Part shown: one piece after another, positions 26,244 through 34,696 of the stretch
Numbering within the stretch: position 1 is the stretch's first letter
Layout of the letters: each line of letters starts with the position of its first letter
Assembly (NCBI RefSeq): GCF_014195095.1
Contig: NZ_JACIBC010000002.1
Coordinates: 310,001-374,000, forward strand
Source of the DNA: Rhizobium sp. BK602
GTDB taxonomy: Bacteria > Pseudomonadota > Alphaproteobacteria > Rhizobiales > Rhizobiaceae
DNA length: 64,000 nucleotides
Direction of reading: 5' to 3'
Made by a program: the position numbers and the translations under genes
The notes under the pieces: model-generated
Told to the model about the DNA's origin: nothing
Database searches by the model: none
What the model saw: only the letters and a program-made list of their open reading frames with translations

Positions 26244-26615
26244 ATGACCGAGATGAACCCCGCCATGAACATGATGCCGATGATGAACCCGATGATGGGT
26301 GGAATGATGAACCCGATGATGAACGGCATGATGATGCCGATGATGAATCCCATGATGGGCGGCATGATGAACCCGATGATGGGTCAGATGCCGATGAATG
26401 GCATGATGATGCCCATGATGCAGATGATGATGAGCAAGATGACCTGCAAGATGACCCCGAAGGGCATGGTCTGCGAAATGATGCCGATGGAAGGCATGGA
26501 CAAGGACATGTTCATGGAATGCTGCAAGCGCATGATGTCCATGATGTCGTCCGGCATGCCGATGATGATGATGTGCGGCAACATGATGATGTGCTGCATG
26601 ATGGAAGCTGCCTGA
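26244..26615 (+). CDS. Extremely methionine-rich small protein
   Basis: By count, 57 of 123 residues are Met (46%) and 7 are Cys. The first ~60 residues are built from N-P-M-M and N-G-M-M-M-P-M-M blocks with Gly-Gly or Asn-Gly turns. The C-terminal half has Cys in 'MTCKM', 'MVCEMM', 'MECCKRMM' and 'MMCGNMMMCCMM'. It has no signal peptide and almost no other hydrophobic residues. Starts at 26244 and 26253 (GGAG upstream) are both possible. Soft-thiolate clusters suggest Cu(I) binding or oxidant scavenging, but this is inference. Flanked downstream by two hairpins. The composition is striking enough that codon-level repeat expansion is likely. Confidence 0.75.
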   Translation: MTEMNPAMNMMPMMNPMMGGMMNPMMNGMMMPMMNPMMGGMMNPMMGQMPMNGMMMPMMQMMMSKMTCKMTPKGMVCEMMPMEGMDKDMFMECCKRMMSMMSSGMPMMMMCGNMMMCCMMEAA

Positions 26616-26630
26616 TTTCGTCAGGCAGCT
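26606..26630 (+). terminator. Hairpin overlapping the stop codon of the Met-rich gene
   Basis: A perfect 10-bp stem AGCTGCCTGA / TCAGGCAGCT with loop TTTCG that includes the TGA stop (26613-26615). No T-run follows, so it may protect the mRNA 3' end or act with the terminator 38 bases on. Confidence 0.55.
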
Positions 26631-26667
26631 GTCCGCTGGATAACAAGCAGACCTCCATCCGTCTCCG

Positions 26668-26692
26668 GCCGCCCTGCAAGGGGCGGCTTTTT
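26668..26692 (+). terminator. Rho-independent terminator of the Met-rich gene
   Basis: GCCGCCC (26668-26674) pairs with GGGCGGC (26681-26687) around TGCAAG, followed by five T. Confidence 0.85.
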
Positions 26693-26711
26693 GCTGCCGC
26701 AGGCTGGCGCC

Positions 26712-27335
26712 TCAGCCGCGGACTTCCTCGACATAGGTGGTGACGAGATAGAGCACGGCCTCGCTGCTGGTCATGTTGCGGTAGCTGTGCGCGACGTCGG
26801 CATCGAAGATCGCGGCGTCGCCCTCGCCGAGGATCTGCGCCGGATGCCTGCCGGCGACGATTTCCACCGTCCCGCGCGAGACGACGAGGTTCTCGATCGT
26901 GCCGTGGTGGTGCGCCTCGGCAAGCTCGGTATGATAGGGCGCGATGCGCAATTCGTAGAATTCGACCTTGCGCTCGCTTTCATAGGGAAAGAGCGCCCGC
27001 GTCTGGAACTTGCCTTCGGAGGCGGAGAGCACCTTGGCCTTGGCATGGGTCAGCACCTGCAGGGACGCGTCGTGCGGCTGCGCGATCAGCGAGCCGCAGG
27101 GAACGTCGAGGGCGGCGGCAATCTTCCAGAGAATGCTGATGGTCGGGCTGCTCTTGCCGGTTTCGATCTGGCCGAGCATGGCACGGCTGACGCCGGAGAT
27201 CTTTGCCAGCCGATCCAGGGAATAGCCGCGGCGGGTACGCAGGCGCCGGAGGTTCTGGCCCGTCAGCGCCGAAATCTCGTCGACCGACTCGGGCCTCGGG
27301 GCCGCATGGAACGCCGCGACGGAATCAAGCGCCAT
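26712..27335 (-). CDS. XRE family regulator with C-terminal cupin domain
   Basis: A 207-residue regulator. The N-terminal Cro/C1 helix-turn-helix spans about 27-82 ('LRRLRTRRGYSLDRLAKISG', 'SRAMLGQIETGKSSPTIS'). A C-terminal cupin (about 125-200) has the His-rich metal motif 'EAHHHGTIENLVV'. This architecture (SutR/PuuR-like) usually senses a small metabolite. Its ATG lies inside the last codons of the upstream 59-residue gene, so translation of the two is probably coupled. Target genes are not evident. Confidence 0.88.
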   Translation of the reverse strand: MALDSVAAFHAAPRPESVDEISALTGQNLRRLRTRRGYSLDRLAKISGVSRAMLGQIETGKSSPTISILWKIAAALDVPCGSLIAQPHDASLQVLTHAKAKVLSASEGKFQTRALFPYESERKVEFYELRIAPYHTELAEAHHHGTIENLVVSRGTVEIVAGRHPAQILGEGDAAIFDADVAHSYRNMTSSEAVLYLVTTYVEEVRG

Positions 27336-27504
27336 AGTTCGGAATGCCGAGCGGCATCACCGGCACGAAGCCCATGAAGGGAACCCACATCAGAAAGGGC
27401 TGCTGCGGCCATGCGGATGCAGGAACGTGTTCCGACGGCGCGCTCCTGGCGCGGGCGTCACGGTAGGCCTGGAAATCGATGACATTGGCAGCCTGGCTGG
27501 ACAT
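27325..27504 (-). CDS. Small protein of unknown function, coupled to the XRE regulator
   Basis: A 59-residue protein ('SSQAANVIDFQAYRDARA...' at the start, then a Pro/Met/Phe-rich C-terminus 'FLMWVPFMGFVPVMPLGIP'). CAGGAG six bases before ATG 27504 supports translation. It overlaps the following XRE gene by 11 bases. The 'VIDFQAYRDAR' start recurs in small rhizobial proteins, but no function is known. Confidence 0.7.
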   Translation of the reverse strand: MSSQAANVIDFQAYRDARARSAPSEHVPASAWPQQPFLMWVPFMGFVPVMPLGIPNYGA

Positions 27505-27763
27505 GCGATGCTCCTGCAATTCGATGCCCTAACTCTATTTTTTTGATCGACTATTGTAGAGGGAGCAGGACCCAAACTTGGTGCATGAGGCGAAATGTTT
27601 TTTCGAGGCGGGGCACCAGGGGCGAAAGCTCATCCCCCGCTTTCACGATGAAAAAAACACGCCGGTCGGCGGGATAGGGCCATGAAAATGCAATGATCCA
27701 TGTTGCGTTTGCCGTTTCCATGCATACATCACCGGCACAAACATCATGATTCAGGGACGACGA

Positions 27764-28624
27764 ATGGCTGGTTTTTTCAGGCGCATGCTTCCGAAGCGGT
27801 TTCGCAAGGAAAGGGTGGTCGTTCCCGTGGTCCGGCTGAGCGGCGTCATCGCGTCCGGCGGCGGGCCGCTTAGGCAATCGCTCAACCTCGCCGGCGTGTC
27901 GCAGGCGCTGGAAAAGGCCTTCGACATGAAGGACGCGCCGGCCGTCGCGCTCGTCATCAATTCGCCCGGCGGTTCGCCGGTGCAGTCGCGAATGATCTAT
28001 AACCGCATCCGCGATCTCGCCCAGGAAAAGCGGAAGAAGGTGCTGGTCTTTGTCGAGGATGTCGCGGCATCCGGCGGCTATATGATCGCGCTGGCCGGCG
28101 ACGAGATCTTCGCCGACGCCACCTCCATCGTCGGTTCGATCGGCGTCGTCTCCGGCGGTTTCGGCTTTCCGGAGCTGTTGAAGAAGCTCGGCGTCGAGCG
28201 CCGCGTCTATACCGCTGGCGAAAACAAGGTGATCCTCGATCCGTTCCAGCCGGAAAAGGAAAAGGATATCGAATATCTGAAGAGCCTGCAGCTGGAGATC
28301 CACAAGGTCTTCATCGACATGGTGCGCGAGCGCCGGGCGGGGAAACTGGCCGCCGACGAGACGGTATTCTCGGGCCTTTTCTGGACGGGCGGACGCGGTC
28401 TCGAACTCGGCCTGATCGACGGGCTCGCCGATATGCGCCAGGAGCTGAAGAAGCGCTTCGGCGACAAGACCAAACTCGAACTGGTCACCGCGCCGCGCAG
28501 CCTCTTCGGCCGCCGCGCTCCCGGCATTTCGCTGCCGGGTATCGACAATGTCGGCGCCGGCCTGGCGGCCGGGCTTGCGGAAGCGGCGGAGGAAAAGGCA
28601 TTGTGGGGACGGTACGGATTGTAA
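27764..28624 (+). CDS. Signal peptide peptidase SppA-like protease, family S49
   Basis: A 286-residue S49 peptidase. The Ser/Lys pair can be placed: Ser103 in 'VAASGGYMIALAGDEIFAD' and Lys155 in 'AGENKVILDP', 52 residues apart as in SppA of Bacillus. 'LVINSPGGSPVQSRMIYNRI' and 'SIVGSIGVVSGG' are also typical. Unlike many SppA proteins there is no clear N-terminal membrane helix. It may be cytosolic or peripheral. ATG 27764 is preferred (CAGGGA upstream). A small membrane protein gene follows after 16 bases. Confidence 0.9.
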   Translation: MAGFFRRMLPKRFRKERVVVPVVRLSGVIASGGGPLRQSLNLAGVSQALEKAFDMKDAPAVALVINSPGGSPVQSRMIYNRIRDLAQEKRKKVLVFVEDVAASGGYMIALAGDEIFADATSIVGSIGVVSGGFGFPELLKKLGVERRVYTAGENKVILDPFQPEKEKDIEYLKSLQLEIHKVFIDMVRERRAGKLAADETVFSGLFWTGGRGLELGLIDGLADMRQELKKRFGDKTKLELVTAPRSLFGRRAPGISLPGIDNVGAGLAAGLAEAAEEKALWGRYGL

Positions 28625-28640
28625 TCGGGAGCGCTGCGTG

Positions 28641-28832
28641 ATGCCGCAGATCATCTTCTTCGCCGTCGCCATCGGCGGTATCTGGTGGCTTTACCGCCGC
28701 TTCGTGCGCGACGCTCAAAGACTTGCCGAGAAATCCCGCCGCGCCGAGACGGAAAGACGAACAGGGGCGATCGGGACTTTGGTGAAGGACCCGAAGACCG
28801 GGGAATACCGGGTGAAGCGCGAGGATGAGTGA
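28641..28832 (+). CDS. Small membrane-anchored protein of unknown function
   Basis: A 63-residue protein with one N-terminal membrane helix ('PQIIFFAVAIGGIWWLYRRFV') and a charged cytosolic tail ending 'LVKDPKTGEYRVKRED'. GGGAG lies 9 bases before ATG 28641. It follows the S49 protease gene closely, and the pair is probably an operon. The tail resembles small zinc-less 'DPxTGxY' proteins of rhizobia. Confidence 0.75.
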   Translation: MPQIIFFAVAIGGIWWLYRRFVRDAQRLAEKSRRAETERRTGAIGTLVKDPKTGEYRVKREDE

Positions 28833-28834
28833 CT

Positions 28835-29005
28835 ATGGATAAGTCGGAACGGCGCAGTCAGGCCTTGGAGAAGCTGAAATCATTCGGACTGAAGCTTCCC
28901 GCCGATTGGAAATTCGATCGCGATGAAGCCAATGTGCGTAGCGACGGCACGGATATCAGCGTCGCTCCTTTACCCGAGACGTCCAGTCCGCGCCTGCGTA
29001 GCTGA
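28835..29005 (+). CDS. Possible 56-residue protein, antisense to the end of the toxin gene
   Basis: Starts 2 bases after the previous stop and reads 'MDKSERRSQALEKLKSFG', then 'LPADWKFDRDEANVRSDG' and a Ser/Pro/Arg-rich end. The first 40 residues look like real coding sequence. The last 16 run over the 3' end of the toxin gene on the other strand (28956-29005), so the natural C-terminus may have been replaced. It could be a decayed antitoxin or a small operon member of the S49 group. No SD is clear. Confidence 0.5.
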   Translation: MDKSERRSQALEKLKSFGLKLPADWKFDRDEANVRSDGTDISVAPLPETSSPRLRS

Positions 29006-29270
29006 TGCAGATAATACGGACGACCTTGGTCGCATCGTCCACAGTGAAGCACACGACCGCTTTTTCTGAAGCGGGAATTGCCCTCAATGTTGGCCCCATG
29101 TCGGTGCGTATCGTGCCTATGTGCGGAAAGTCGCTAAGCCTATCGATGAATTCCGTGATTTCATCGGCCTTGGCTAGCCCAACGTCGATGCCTGCATAGT
29201 TGGAAATGAAATCGACGATGTCGAAGAGATCGTGTTCGACAAGCGGATGCTTGGTGATCGCATAGCGCAT
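28956..29270 (-). CDS. ParE/RelE-type toxin
   Basis: A 104-residue toxin-like protein: 'YAITKHPLVEHDLFDIVDFI', 'IDRLSDFPHIGTIRTDMGP' and a C-terminal 'VVRIICISYAGADWTSRV'. This fits the ParE/RelE superfamily, which poisons gyrase or cuts mRNA. The plasmid-addiction consensus is preserved well enough for family call but not for target. It follows the antitoxin gene by 8 bases, the classical order for parDE. Confidence 0.82.
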   Translation of the reverse strand: MRYAITKHPLVEHDLFDIVDFISNYAGIDVGLAKADEITEFIDRLSDFPHIGTIRTDMGPTLRAIPASEKAVVCFTVDDATKVVRIICISYAGADWTSRVKERR

Positions 29271-29278
29271 GAGCTAAC

Positions 29279-29563
29279 TTATTTGGCGTATTTCTGGCGC
29301 AGCTTGTCTTTCACCCTGGAGGCCGTTTCCTTGCCATCCCAGGGCAGCCATTGATCCTCCGGCAATTCCATGCGCCGACGAATTTCATCCGCCATGCCGG
29401 ACACCACGTCATCCGTGGTGCTATCATGATGTGTCGTCTGGTCAATCTGCTCGATCGCCGCTTCAACCAGGCTGGAAATTGACGGAAATACACCTTCCTC
29501 GACCATCTTCTCCGCAAGGCGGAGATGGTGTTCGGACAAGGTGATTTCGGTCTTGACGTTCAT
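29279..29563 (-). CDS. ParD/CopG-type antitoxin
   Basis: A 94-residue protein with an N-terminal ribbon-helix-helix-like segment ('KTEITLSEHHLRLAEKMVEE', 'FPSISSLVEAAIEQID') and a C-terminal toxin-binding tail ('EDQWLPWDGKETASRVKDKL'). TTGGAGC precedes the ATG. It should repress its own promoter in the 29564-29684 gap, where TATAGAT lies on the minus strand. First gene of the toxin-antitoxin pair. Confidence 0.8.
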   Translation of the reverse strand: MNVKTEITLSEHHLRLAEKMVEEGVFPSISSLVEAAIEQIDQTTHHDSTTDDVVSGMADEIRRRMELPEDQWLPWDGKETASRVKDKLRQKYAK

Positions 29564-29684
29564 GATCTTGCTCCAAGGCGGCGCGGAGACGCATGGCCAT
29601 ATCTATACGTCATCTCTTGACCCTTGTCTTCCATCGTGGCACCTGTCGCGCCAACGTACACCAAGCAGATAGTAGCTGATCTCC

Positions 29685-30644
29685 ATGACCGCCACCGTGC
29701 CCGACAACATGAACCCGAAGCGCTCCTTCCAGGCGTTGATCCTGACCCTGCACAATTACTGGGCCGACAAGGGTTGCGCGGTTCTCCAGCCTTACGACAT
29801 GGAAGTCGGCGCCGGTACGTTCCATCCGGCGACCACGCTGCGCGCGCTCGGGCCGAAGCCCTGGAAGGCCGCCTATGTGCAGCCGTCGCGCCGTCCCTCG
29901 GATGGCCGCTATGGCGAAAACCCGAACCGTATGCAGCACTACTACCAGTATCAGGTGATCCTGAAGCCCAATCCGCCGAACCTGCAGGAGCTCTATCTCG
30001 GCTCGCTGAAGGCGATCGGCCTCGATCCGCTGGTGCATGACATCCGTTTCGTCGAGGACGATTGGGAAAGCCCGACGCTCGGCGCCTGGGGGCTGGGATG
30101 GGAATGCTGGTGCGACGGCATGGAAGTGTCGCAGTTCACCTATTTCCAGCAGGTCTGCGGCATCGAATGCGCGCCAGTCGCCGGCGAGCTGACCTATGGC
30201 CTCGAGCGTCTTGCGACCTACGTCCAGGGCGTCGACAGCGTCTACGACCTGAATTTCAACGGCCTCGAAGGCGACGAGAAGATCACCTACGGCGATGTCT
30301 TCCTGCAGGCCGAGCAGGAATATTCCAGGCATAATTTCGAATATGCCAATACCGAGATGCTGCATCGCCACTTCATCGATGCCGAGAAGGAGTGCCTGGC
30401 GCTTCTGGCCGCCGGCGCCCCCGGCGACAGCGACAATCAGCGTCTGCACAAATGCGTCTTCCCGGCCTATGACCAGTGCATCAAGGCCAGCCACGTCTTC
30501 AATCTGCTGGACGCGCGCGGCGTGATCTCGGTCACCGAGCGCCAGAGCTATATTCTGCGCGTGCGCACGCTCGCCAAGGCCTGCGGCGAAGCCTTCCTGC
30601 TGACGGATGCCGGCGGGGTGAACTGGGTCAATCAGGCGGCCTGA
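29685..30644 (+). CDS. glyQ: Glycyl-tRNA synthetase alpha subunit
   Basis: A 319-residue class II catalytic subunit that charges tRNA-Gly. Family hallmarks: '[18 protein letters not shown]', '[20 protein letters not shown]' and '[18 protein letters not shown]' (here '[18 protein letters not shown]'), with '[12 protein letters not shown]'. The SD is weak and ATG 29709 is an alternative start. The beta subunit glyS lies 4.7 kb downstream instead of adjacent, with four genes between. Confidence 0.96.
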   Translation: MTATVPDNMNPKRSFQALILTLHNYWADKGCAVLQPYDMEVGAGTFHPATTLRALGPKPWKAAYVQPSRRPSDGRYGENPNRMQHYYQYQVILKPNPPNLQELYLGSLKAIGLDPLVHDIRFVEDDWESPTLGAWGLGWECWCDGMEVSQFTYFQQVCGIECAPVAGELTYGLERLATYVQGVDSVYDLNFNGLEGDEKITYGDVFLQAEQEYSRHNFEYANTEMLHRHFIDAEKECLALLAAGAPGDSDNQRLHKCVFPAYDQCIKASHVFNLLDARGVISVTERQSYILRVRTLAKACGEAFLLTDAGGVNWVNQAA

Positions 30645-30730
30645 GCCGTGTCACCATAGCAAAATCGGGTGACAAGGGCCGCGAAGCTGCATAGTGTCCC
30701 CTCGGTTGCAATCGCAACGGGGGAATCGCG

Positions 30731-31282
30731 ATGCTTATTATCCTGGCCATCATCGTCCTGGCCGCGCTCTATGCCGTTTTGGTCTATAACGGCCTCGTCC
30801 GTGCCCGCCAGGTGGCGGAGGAGGCCTGGTCCGGCATCGACGTGCAGTTGAAGCGCCGCGCCGATCTGATCCCCAATCTGGTCGAGACGGTCAAAGGCTA
30901 TGCCGGACATGAGAACCAGACGCTGCGCGAGGTCATCCAGGCGCGCAATTCGGTTCAGGCCGTGCCCGCTGGCGATATTGCCGGTCGCGCCGCCGCCGAA
31001 GGTGTCCTCAGCCAGGCGCTGGGCCGTCTGATGGTTGTTTCCGAGGCCTATCCCGACCTGAAGGCCAATACGAATTTCGTCGAATTGCAGCGCACGCTGG
31101 AAAGCCTCGAGGGCGAGATCCAGATGTCGCGCCGTTATTACAACGGCGCCGCCCGCGATCTGAACGTCAAGGTCGAGAGCTTCCCCTCCAATCTCATCGC
31201 CGGCCCCTTCGGCTTTGCCAAGCGCGCCTATTTCGAGATCACCAACGAAGCCGATCGCGCCGTTCCCACCGTGAAGTTCTGA
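30731..31282 (+). CDS. lemA: LemA family membrane protein
   Basis: A 183-residue protein: one N-terminal membrane helix ('LIILAIIVLAALYAVLVYNG'), then a helical cytosolic or periplasmic domain with 'AWSGIDVQLKRRADLIPNLV' and 'YYNGAARDLNVKVESFPSNL'. The family is well recognised but its function is not settled. LemA genes often pair with DUF2207/TPM-domain membrane proteins, and such a gene follows here, but with an EPSP synthase gene between them. Confidence 0.92.
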   Translation: MLIILAIIVLAALYAVLVYNGLVRARQVAEEAWSGIDVQLKRRADLIPNLVETVKGYAGHENQTLREVIQARNSVQAVPAGDIAGRAAAEGVLSQALGRLMVVSEAYPDLKANTNFVELQRTLESLEGEIQMSRRYYNGAARDLNVKVESFPSNLIAGPFGFAKRAYFEITNEADRAVPTVKF

Positions 31283-31365
31283 GATTCCGGCTATCGGTTT
31301 TTCGAGCAAGGCGGTAAAGGAGGCGACCGCAGGCCATCGGCCGCCTTCCTGACTGACCAAAGAGA

Positions 31366-32625
31366 ATGATGATGGGTAGAGCCAAACTCACGATTATCCC
31401 GCCGGGCAAACCGCTTGTCGGCCGCGCCATGCCGCCGGGATCGAAGTCGATCACCAACCGCGCGCTGCTGCTCGCCGGCCTCGCCAAGGGCATCAGCCGG
31501 CTGACCGGCGCGCTGAAGAGCGATGACACCCGCTATATGGCCGAAGCGCTGCGCGCCATGGGCGTCACCATCGACGAACCGGACGATACCACCTTCATCG
31601 TCACCGGCAGCGGCAAGCTGCAGCCGCCGGCCGCGCCGCTGTTTCTCGGCAATGCCGGCACCGCGACCCGCTTCCTGACGGCCGCCGCCGCGCTGGTCGA
31701 CGGCAAGGTCGTCGTCGACGGCGATGCCCATATGCGCAAACGGCCGATCGGCCCGCTGGTGGACGCGCTGCGCTCGCTCGGTATTGATGCCTCGGCAGAA
31801 ACCGGCTGCCCGCCCGTCACCGTCAATGGCACCGGCCGCTTCGAGGCAAGCCGGGTCGAGATCGATGGCGGCCTCTCCAGCCAGTATGTCTCGGCTTTGC
31901 TGATGATGGCCGCCGGCGGTGACCGGCCCGTCGACGTCGAGTTGTTGGGCGAGGATATCGGCGCTCTCGGCTATATCGATCTGACGGTCGCCGCCATGCG
32001 CGCTTTCGGCGCCAGGGTCGAGCGCGTCAGCCCGGTCGCCTGGCGGGTGGAGCCGACCGGTTATCGCGCGGCGGACTTCCTCATCGAACCGGACGCCTCG
32101 GCCGCGACCTATCTCTGGGCGGCGGAAGTGCTGACCGGTGGCAAGATCGATCTCGGCACGCCGGCAAGCGAATTCTCGCAGCCGGATGCCCGCGCCTATG
32201 AGATGATTTCGCAGTTTCCGCATCTGCCCGCCGTCATCGACGGATCGCAGATGCAGGACGCCATTCCGACGCTTGCCGTTCTCGCCGCCTTCAACGAGAC
32301 GCCGGTGCGCTTCGTCGGCATCGCCAATCTCCGCGTCAAGGAATGCGACCGCGTCCGGGCGCTGTCGAGTGGCCTGTCGCGCATCGTGCCCGGCCTCGGC
32401 ACGGAAGAGGGGGATGATCTGATCGTCGCCTCCGATCCGAGCCTTGCCGGCAAGCTGCTGCCGGCCGAGATCGACAGTTTCGCCGATCATCGCATTGCCA
32501 TGAGCTTCGCGCTTGCCGGCCTGAAGATCGGCGGCATCACCATTCTCGACCCCGATTGCGTCGCCAAGACCTTCCCCTCCTATTGGCGGGTTCTGGCATC
32601 GCTGGGCGTCGCCTACGACGAATAG
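31366..32625 (+). CDS. aroA: 3-phosphoshikimate 1-carboxyvinyltransferase (EPSP synthase), class-I-like
   Basis: A 419-residue EPSP synthase of the shikimate pathway (shikimate-3-phosphate + PEP). Catalytic features are kept: 'PPGSKSITNRALLLAGLA', 'LFLGNAGTATRFLTA', 'MRKRPIG', 'SSQYVSALLM', Asp in 'QMQDAIPTLAVLAAF', 'RVKECDRV', 'DSFADHRIAMSFA' and 'AKTFPSYW'. Rhizobia are better known for class II AroA; this one follows the class I pattern. The Pro after the motif Arg (Pro101 of the E. coli enzyme) is Phe. It may be a second isozyme. Possible starts at 31366, 31369 and 31372. Confidence 0.88.
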   Translation: MMMGRAKLTIIPPGKPLVGRAMPPGSKSITNRALLLAGLAKGISRLTGALKSDDTRYMAEALRAMGVTIDEPDDTTFIVTGSGKLQPPAAPLFLGNAGTATRFLTAAAALVDGKVVVDGDAHMRKRPIGPLVDALRSLGIDASAETGCPPVTVNGTGRFEASRVEIDGGLSSQYVSALLMMAAGGDRPVDVELLGEDIGALGYIDLTVAAMRAFGARVERVSPVAWRVEPTGYRAADFLIEPDASAATYLWAAEVLTGGKIDLGTPASEFSQPDARAYEMISQFPHLPAVIDGSQMQDAIPTLAVLAAFNETPVRFVGIANLRVKECDRVRALSSGLSRIVPGLGTEEGDDLIVASDPSLAGKLLPAEIDSFADHRIAMSFALAGLKIGGITILDPDCVAKTFPSYWRVLASLGVAYDE

Positions 32626-32711
32626 TGCCACGCTCCCCAAGGGGCGTGGATTTACGGTCACGCTATGCGGCGCCTTCCATCGAGGGCGCCGCGGGGTTGC
32701 TTGGGGGTGTG

Positions 32712-34685
32712 ATGACGCGCTGGCTTTCCGGGCTTTTGCCGGCCCTGCTTCTGCTTTTCTCGGCAATGGCGGCATCGGCGGCCGAACTCATCACGGCCTT
32801 CGATCAGGCGATTGCCCTCAGCCGCGACGGCTCGATGCGCGTCACCGAGACGATTGCGGTCAATGCCGAAGGCCGCGCCATCCGCCGCGGCATCTTCCGT
32901 GATTTTCCGCTGACCTTCCTCGATGCCGCCGGTCGCAGCGCCCTGGTGGATTTCGACGTCGTCTCCGTCGAGCGCGACGGCCAGCCGGAGGAGTGGCGAC
33001 TTGAGCGGGTCGAGGGCGGAGAGCGCATCTATATCGGCCGCGCGGATCAGGATGGCAGGCAGTTCCTGCTGACTCCCGGCCCGCATGTTTTCCGGATCAC
33101 CTACACCACGAACCGGCAGATCCGCTATTTCGACGATCACGACGAGCTCTACTGGAACGTCACCGGCAATGGCTGGCAATTCCCCATCCTGCGCGCTTCG
33201 GCAACCGTTACGCTGCCGGATGGCGTTAAGCCGCTGCAGCTTGCCTATTACACCGGCCCCCTCGGAGCCTCGGGCCGCAATGCAAGCGCCAGCGAACAGG
33301 GCGGCAAGGTCAGCTTCGTCACGACGCGGTCCCTGGCGCCGGCAGAAGGCCTGACGATCGCCATCAAGCTCGCCAAGGGCGCAATCCTGCCGCCGAGCAG
33401 CGGCCAGCAATGGCGCTGGTTCCTCGCCGATCATCTCGACGCGATCATCGCCATCGGCGGCCTGATCCTGCTGTTTTTCTATTATCTTAGGAGCTGGATC
33501 GCCGTTGGGCGCGATCCGCCGGCGGGCGTCATGGTCCCGCGCTGGGACCCGCCGGATGGCATCTCGCCGGCGCTGGTCAACTATATCGACAATCGCGGCT
33601 TTTCCGGCGCCGGATGGACGGCACTGTCGGCGACGGCGATCGATCTTGCCGTGCGCGGCTATGTCATTCTCGACGATCTCAAGAACAAGCTCGTCATCAA
33701 GGCGACCGGCAAGTCGGCCGGCCGCGATCTGGGCAGCGCCGAGAAGGTGCTGTTCGGCGCGCTCGGCCCCTTCACGCCGCTGGTGATCGACGCGGCGAAT
33801 GGCGCGACGGTGCAGCGGATCGGCCAGCAGTTCCGCAGCGCCATCGAGCGCGACCATCGCGACGAATATTATAGGGCGAACCGGCTCTATGTCGTCATCG
33901 GCGTCGTATTGTCGCTGCTCATCCTGGCGGCCATCGTCATTTTCGGGCGCCTGCATGAAAACGCGCTGCCGTTGATCGTCTTCCCCGGTTTTCTCTCCAT
34001 CGTCGTCACCGTCCTCGCCGGCGCCATAGGCCGGACCTTCCTGCGCCGGGACGCCGGTCTGGGGCGGCGAATTTTTTCCGTGCTGGTCTTTGCCTTCATC
34101 GGCTTCGTCATGGTTTCCGCCATCGCCGGCACCTTCGCCGCCGTCGTGGTGCCGCTGCTGCAGGCGGGTGAGCTGCCGCTGCTGGTCGGCGTCGTCGGCA
34201 TCTTCGCGCTCAACGTCCTCTTCTTTTTCCTGATGGGCGCGCCGACGCCGATCGGGCGCAGGATGATGGATGGCATCGCTGGTCTCAGGCAATATCTGAC
34301 GCTCGCCGAACGCGACCGCATGAACATGCAGGGCGTGCCGCAAATGTCGCCGCAGCATTTCGAGACGCTGCTGCCCTATGCGGTCGCGCTCGGCGTCGAA
34401 AAGCCCTGGTCGCACGCCTTCGAGGCATGGCTGGCGACGGCCGCCGGCGCGGCGGTTGCCGCAAGCTACGCCCCCGGCTGGTACATCGGCAGTTTCTCCG
34501 GCGGCAATCTTGGCGGCACGATCGGCGATTTTTCCTCCTCCATGGCCTCGACCATCGCCTCCACCATCCCCGCACCGACCTCCAGCTCCTCATCCGGCTT
34601 CGGCAGCGGCAGTGGCGGCGGTTTTTCGGGTGGAGGAGGATTCTCCGGCGGTGGTGGCGGTGGTGGAGGTGGAGGGGGCTGGTAG
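32712..34685 (+). CDS. DUF2207 membrane protein with glycine-rich tail
   Basis: A 657-residue protein: signal peptide ('WLSGLLPALLLLFSAMAASA'), a large extracytoplasmic DUF2207 domain (about 24-230) and a membrane helix near 245-262. A cytosolic part and two to four more helices (about 395-510) follow, and it ends in a Ser/Gly tail (glycine run before the final Trp). GGGGGTGTG precedes ATG 32712. DUF2207 proteins are typical partners of LemA. Molecular role unknown. A repeat block begins 12 bases after its stop. Confidence 0.85.
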   Translation: MTRWLSGLLPALLLLFSAMAASAAELITAFDQAIALSRDGSMRVTETIAVNAEGRAIRRGIFRDFPLTFLDAAGRSALVDFDVVSVERDGQPEEWRLERVEGGERIYIGRADQDGRQFLLTPGPHVFRITYTTNRQIRYFDDHDELYWNVTGNGWQFPILRASATVTLPDGVKPLQLAYYTGPLGASGRNASASEQGGKVSFVTTRSLAPAEGLTIAIKLAKGAILPPSSGQQWRWFLADHLDAIIAIGGLILLFFYYLRSWIAVGRDPPAGVMVPRWDPPDGISPALVNYIDNRGFSGAGWTALSATAIDLAVRGYVILDDLKNKLVIKATGKSAGRDLGSAEKVLFGALGPFTPLVIDAANGATVQRIGQQFRSAIERDHRDEYYRANRLYVVIGVVLSLLILAAIVIFGRLHENALPLIVFPGFLSIVVTVLAGAIGRTFLRRDAGLGRRIFSVLVFAFIGFVMVSAIAGTFAAVVVPLLQAGELPLLVGVVGIFALNVLFFFLMGAPTPIGRRMMDGIAGLRQYLTLAERDRMNMQGVPQMSPQHFETLLPYAVALGVEKPWSHAFEAWLATAAGAAVAASYAPGWYIGSFSGGNLGGTIGDFSSSMASTIASTIPAPTSSSSSGFGSGSGGGFSGGGGFSGGGGGGGGGGGW

Positions 34686-34696
34686 TGGTAATTGAC

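Noticed and set aside
26253..26430. Tandem DNA repeat in the Met-rich gene considered as a CRISPR or satellite
   Set aside because: Units are short, in frame and encode the NPMM blocks; no spacers and no cas genes.
26712..29563. Regulator, protease and toxin-antitoxin stretch as a mobile island
   Set aside because: No integrase, transposase, tRNA target or flanking direct repeats were found, and flanking genes are ordinary core genes.
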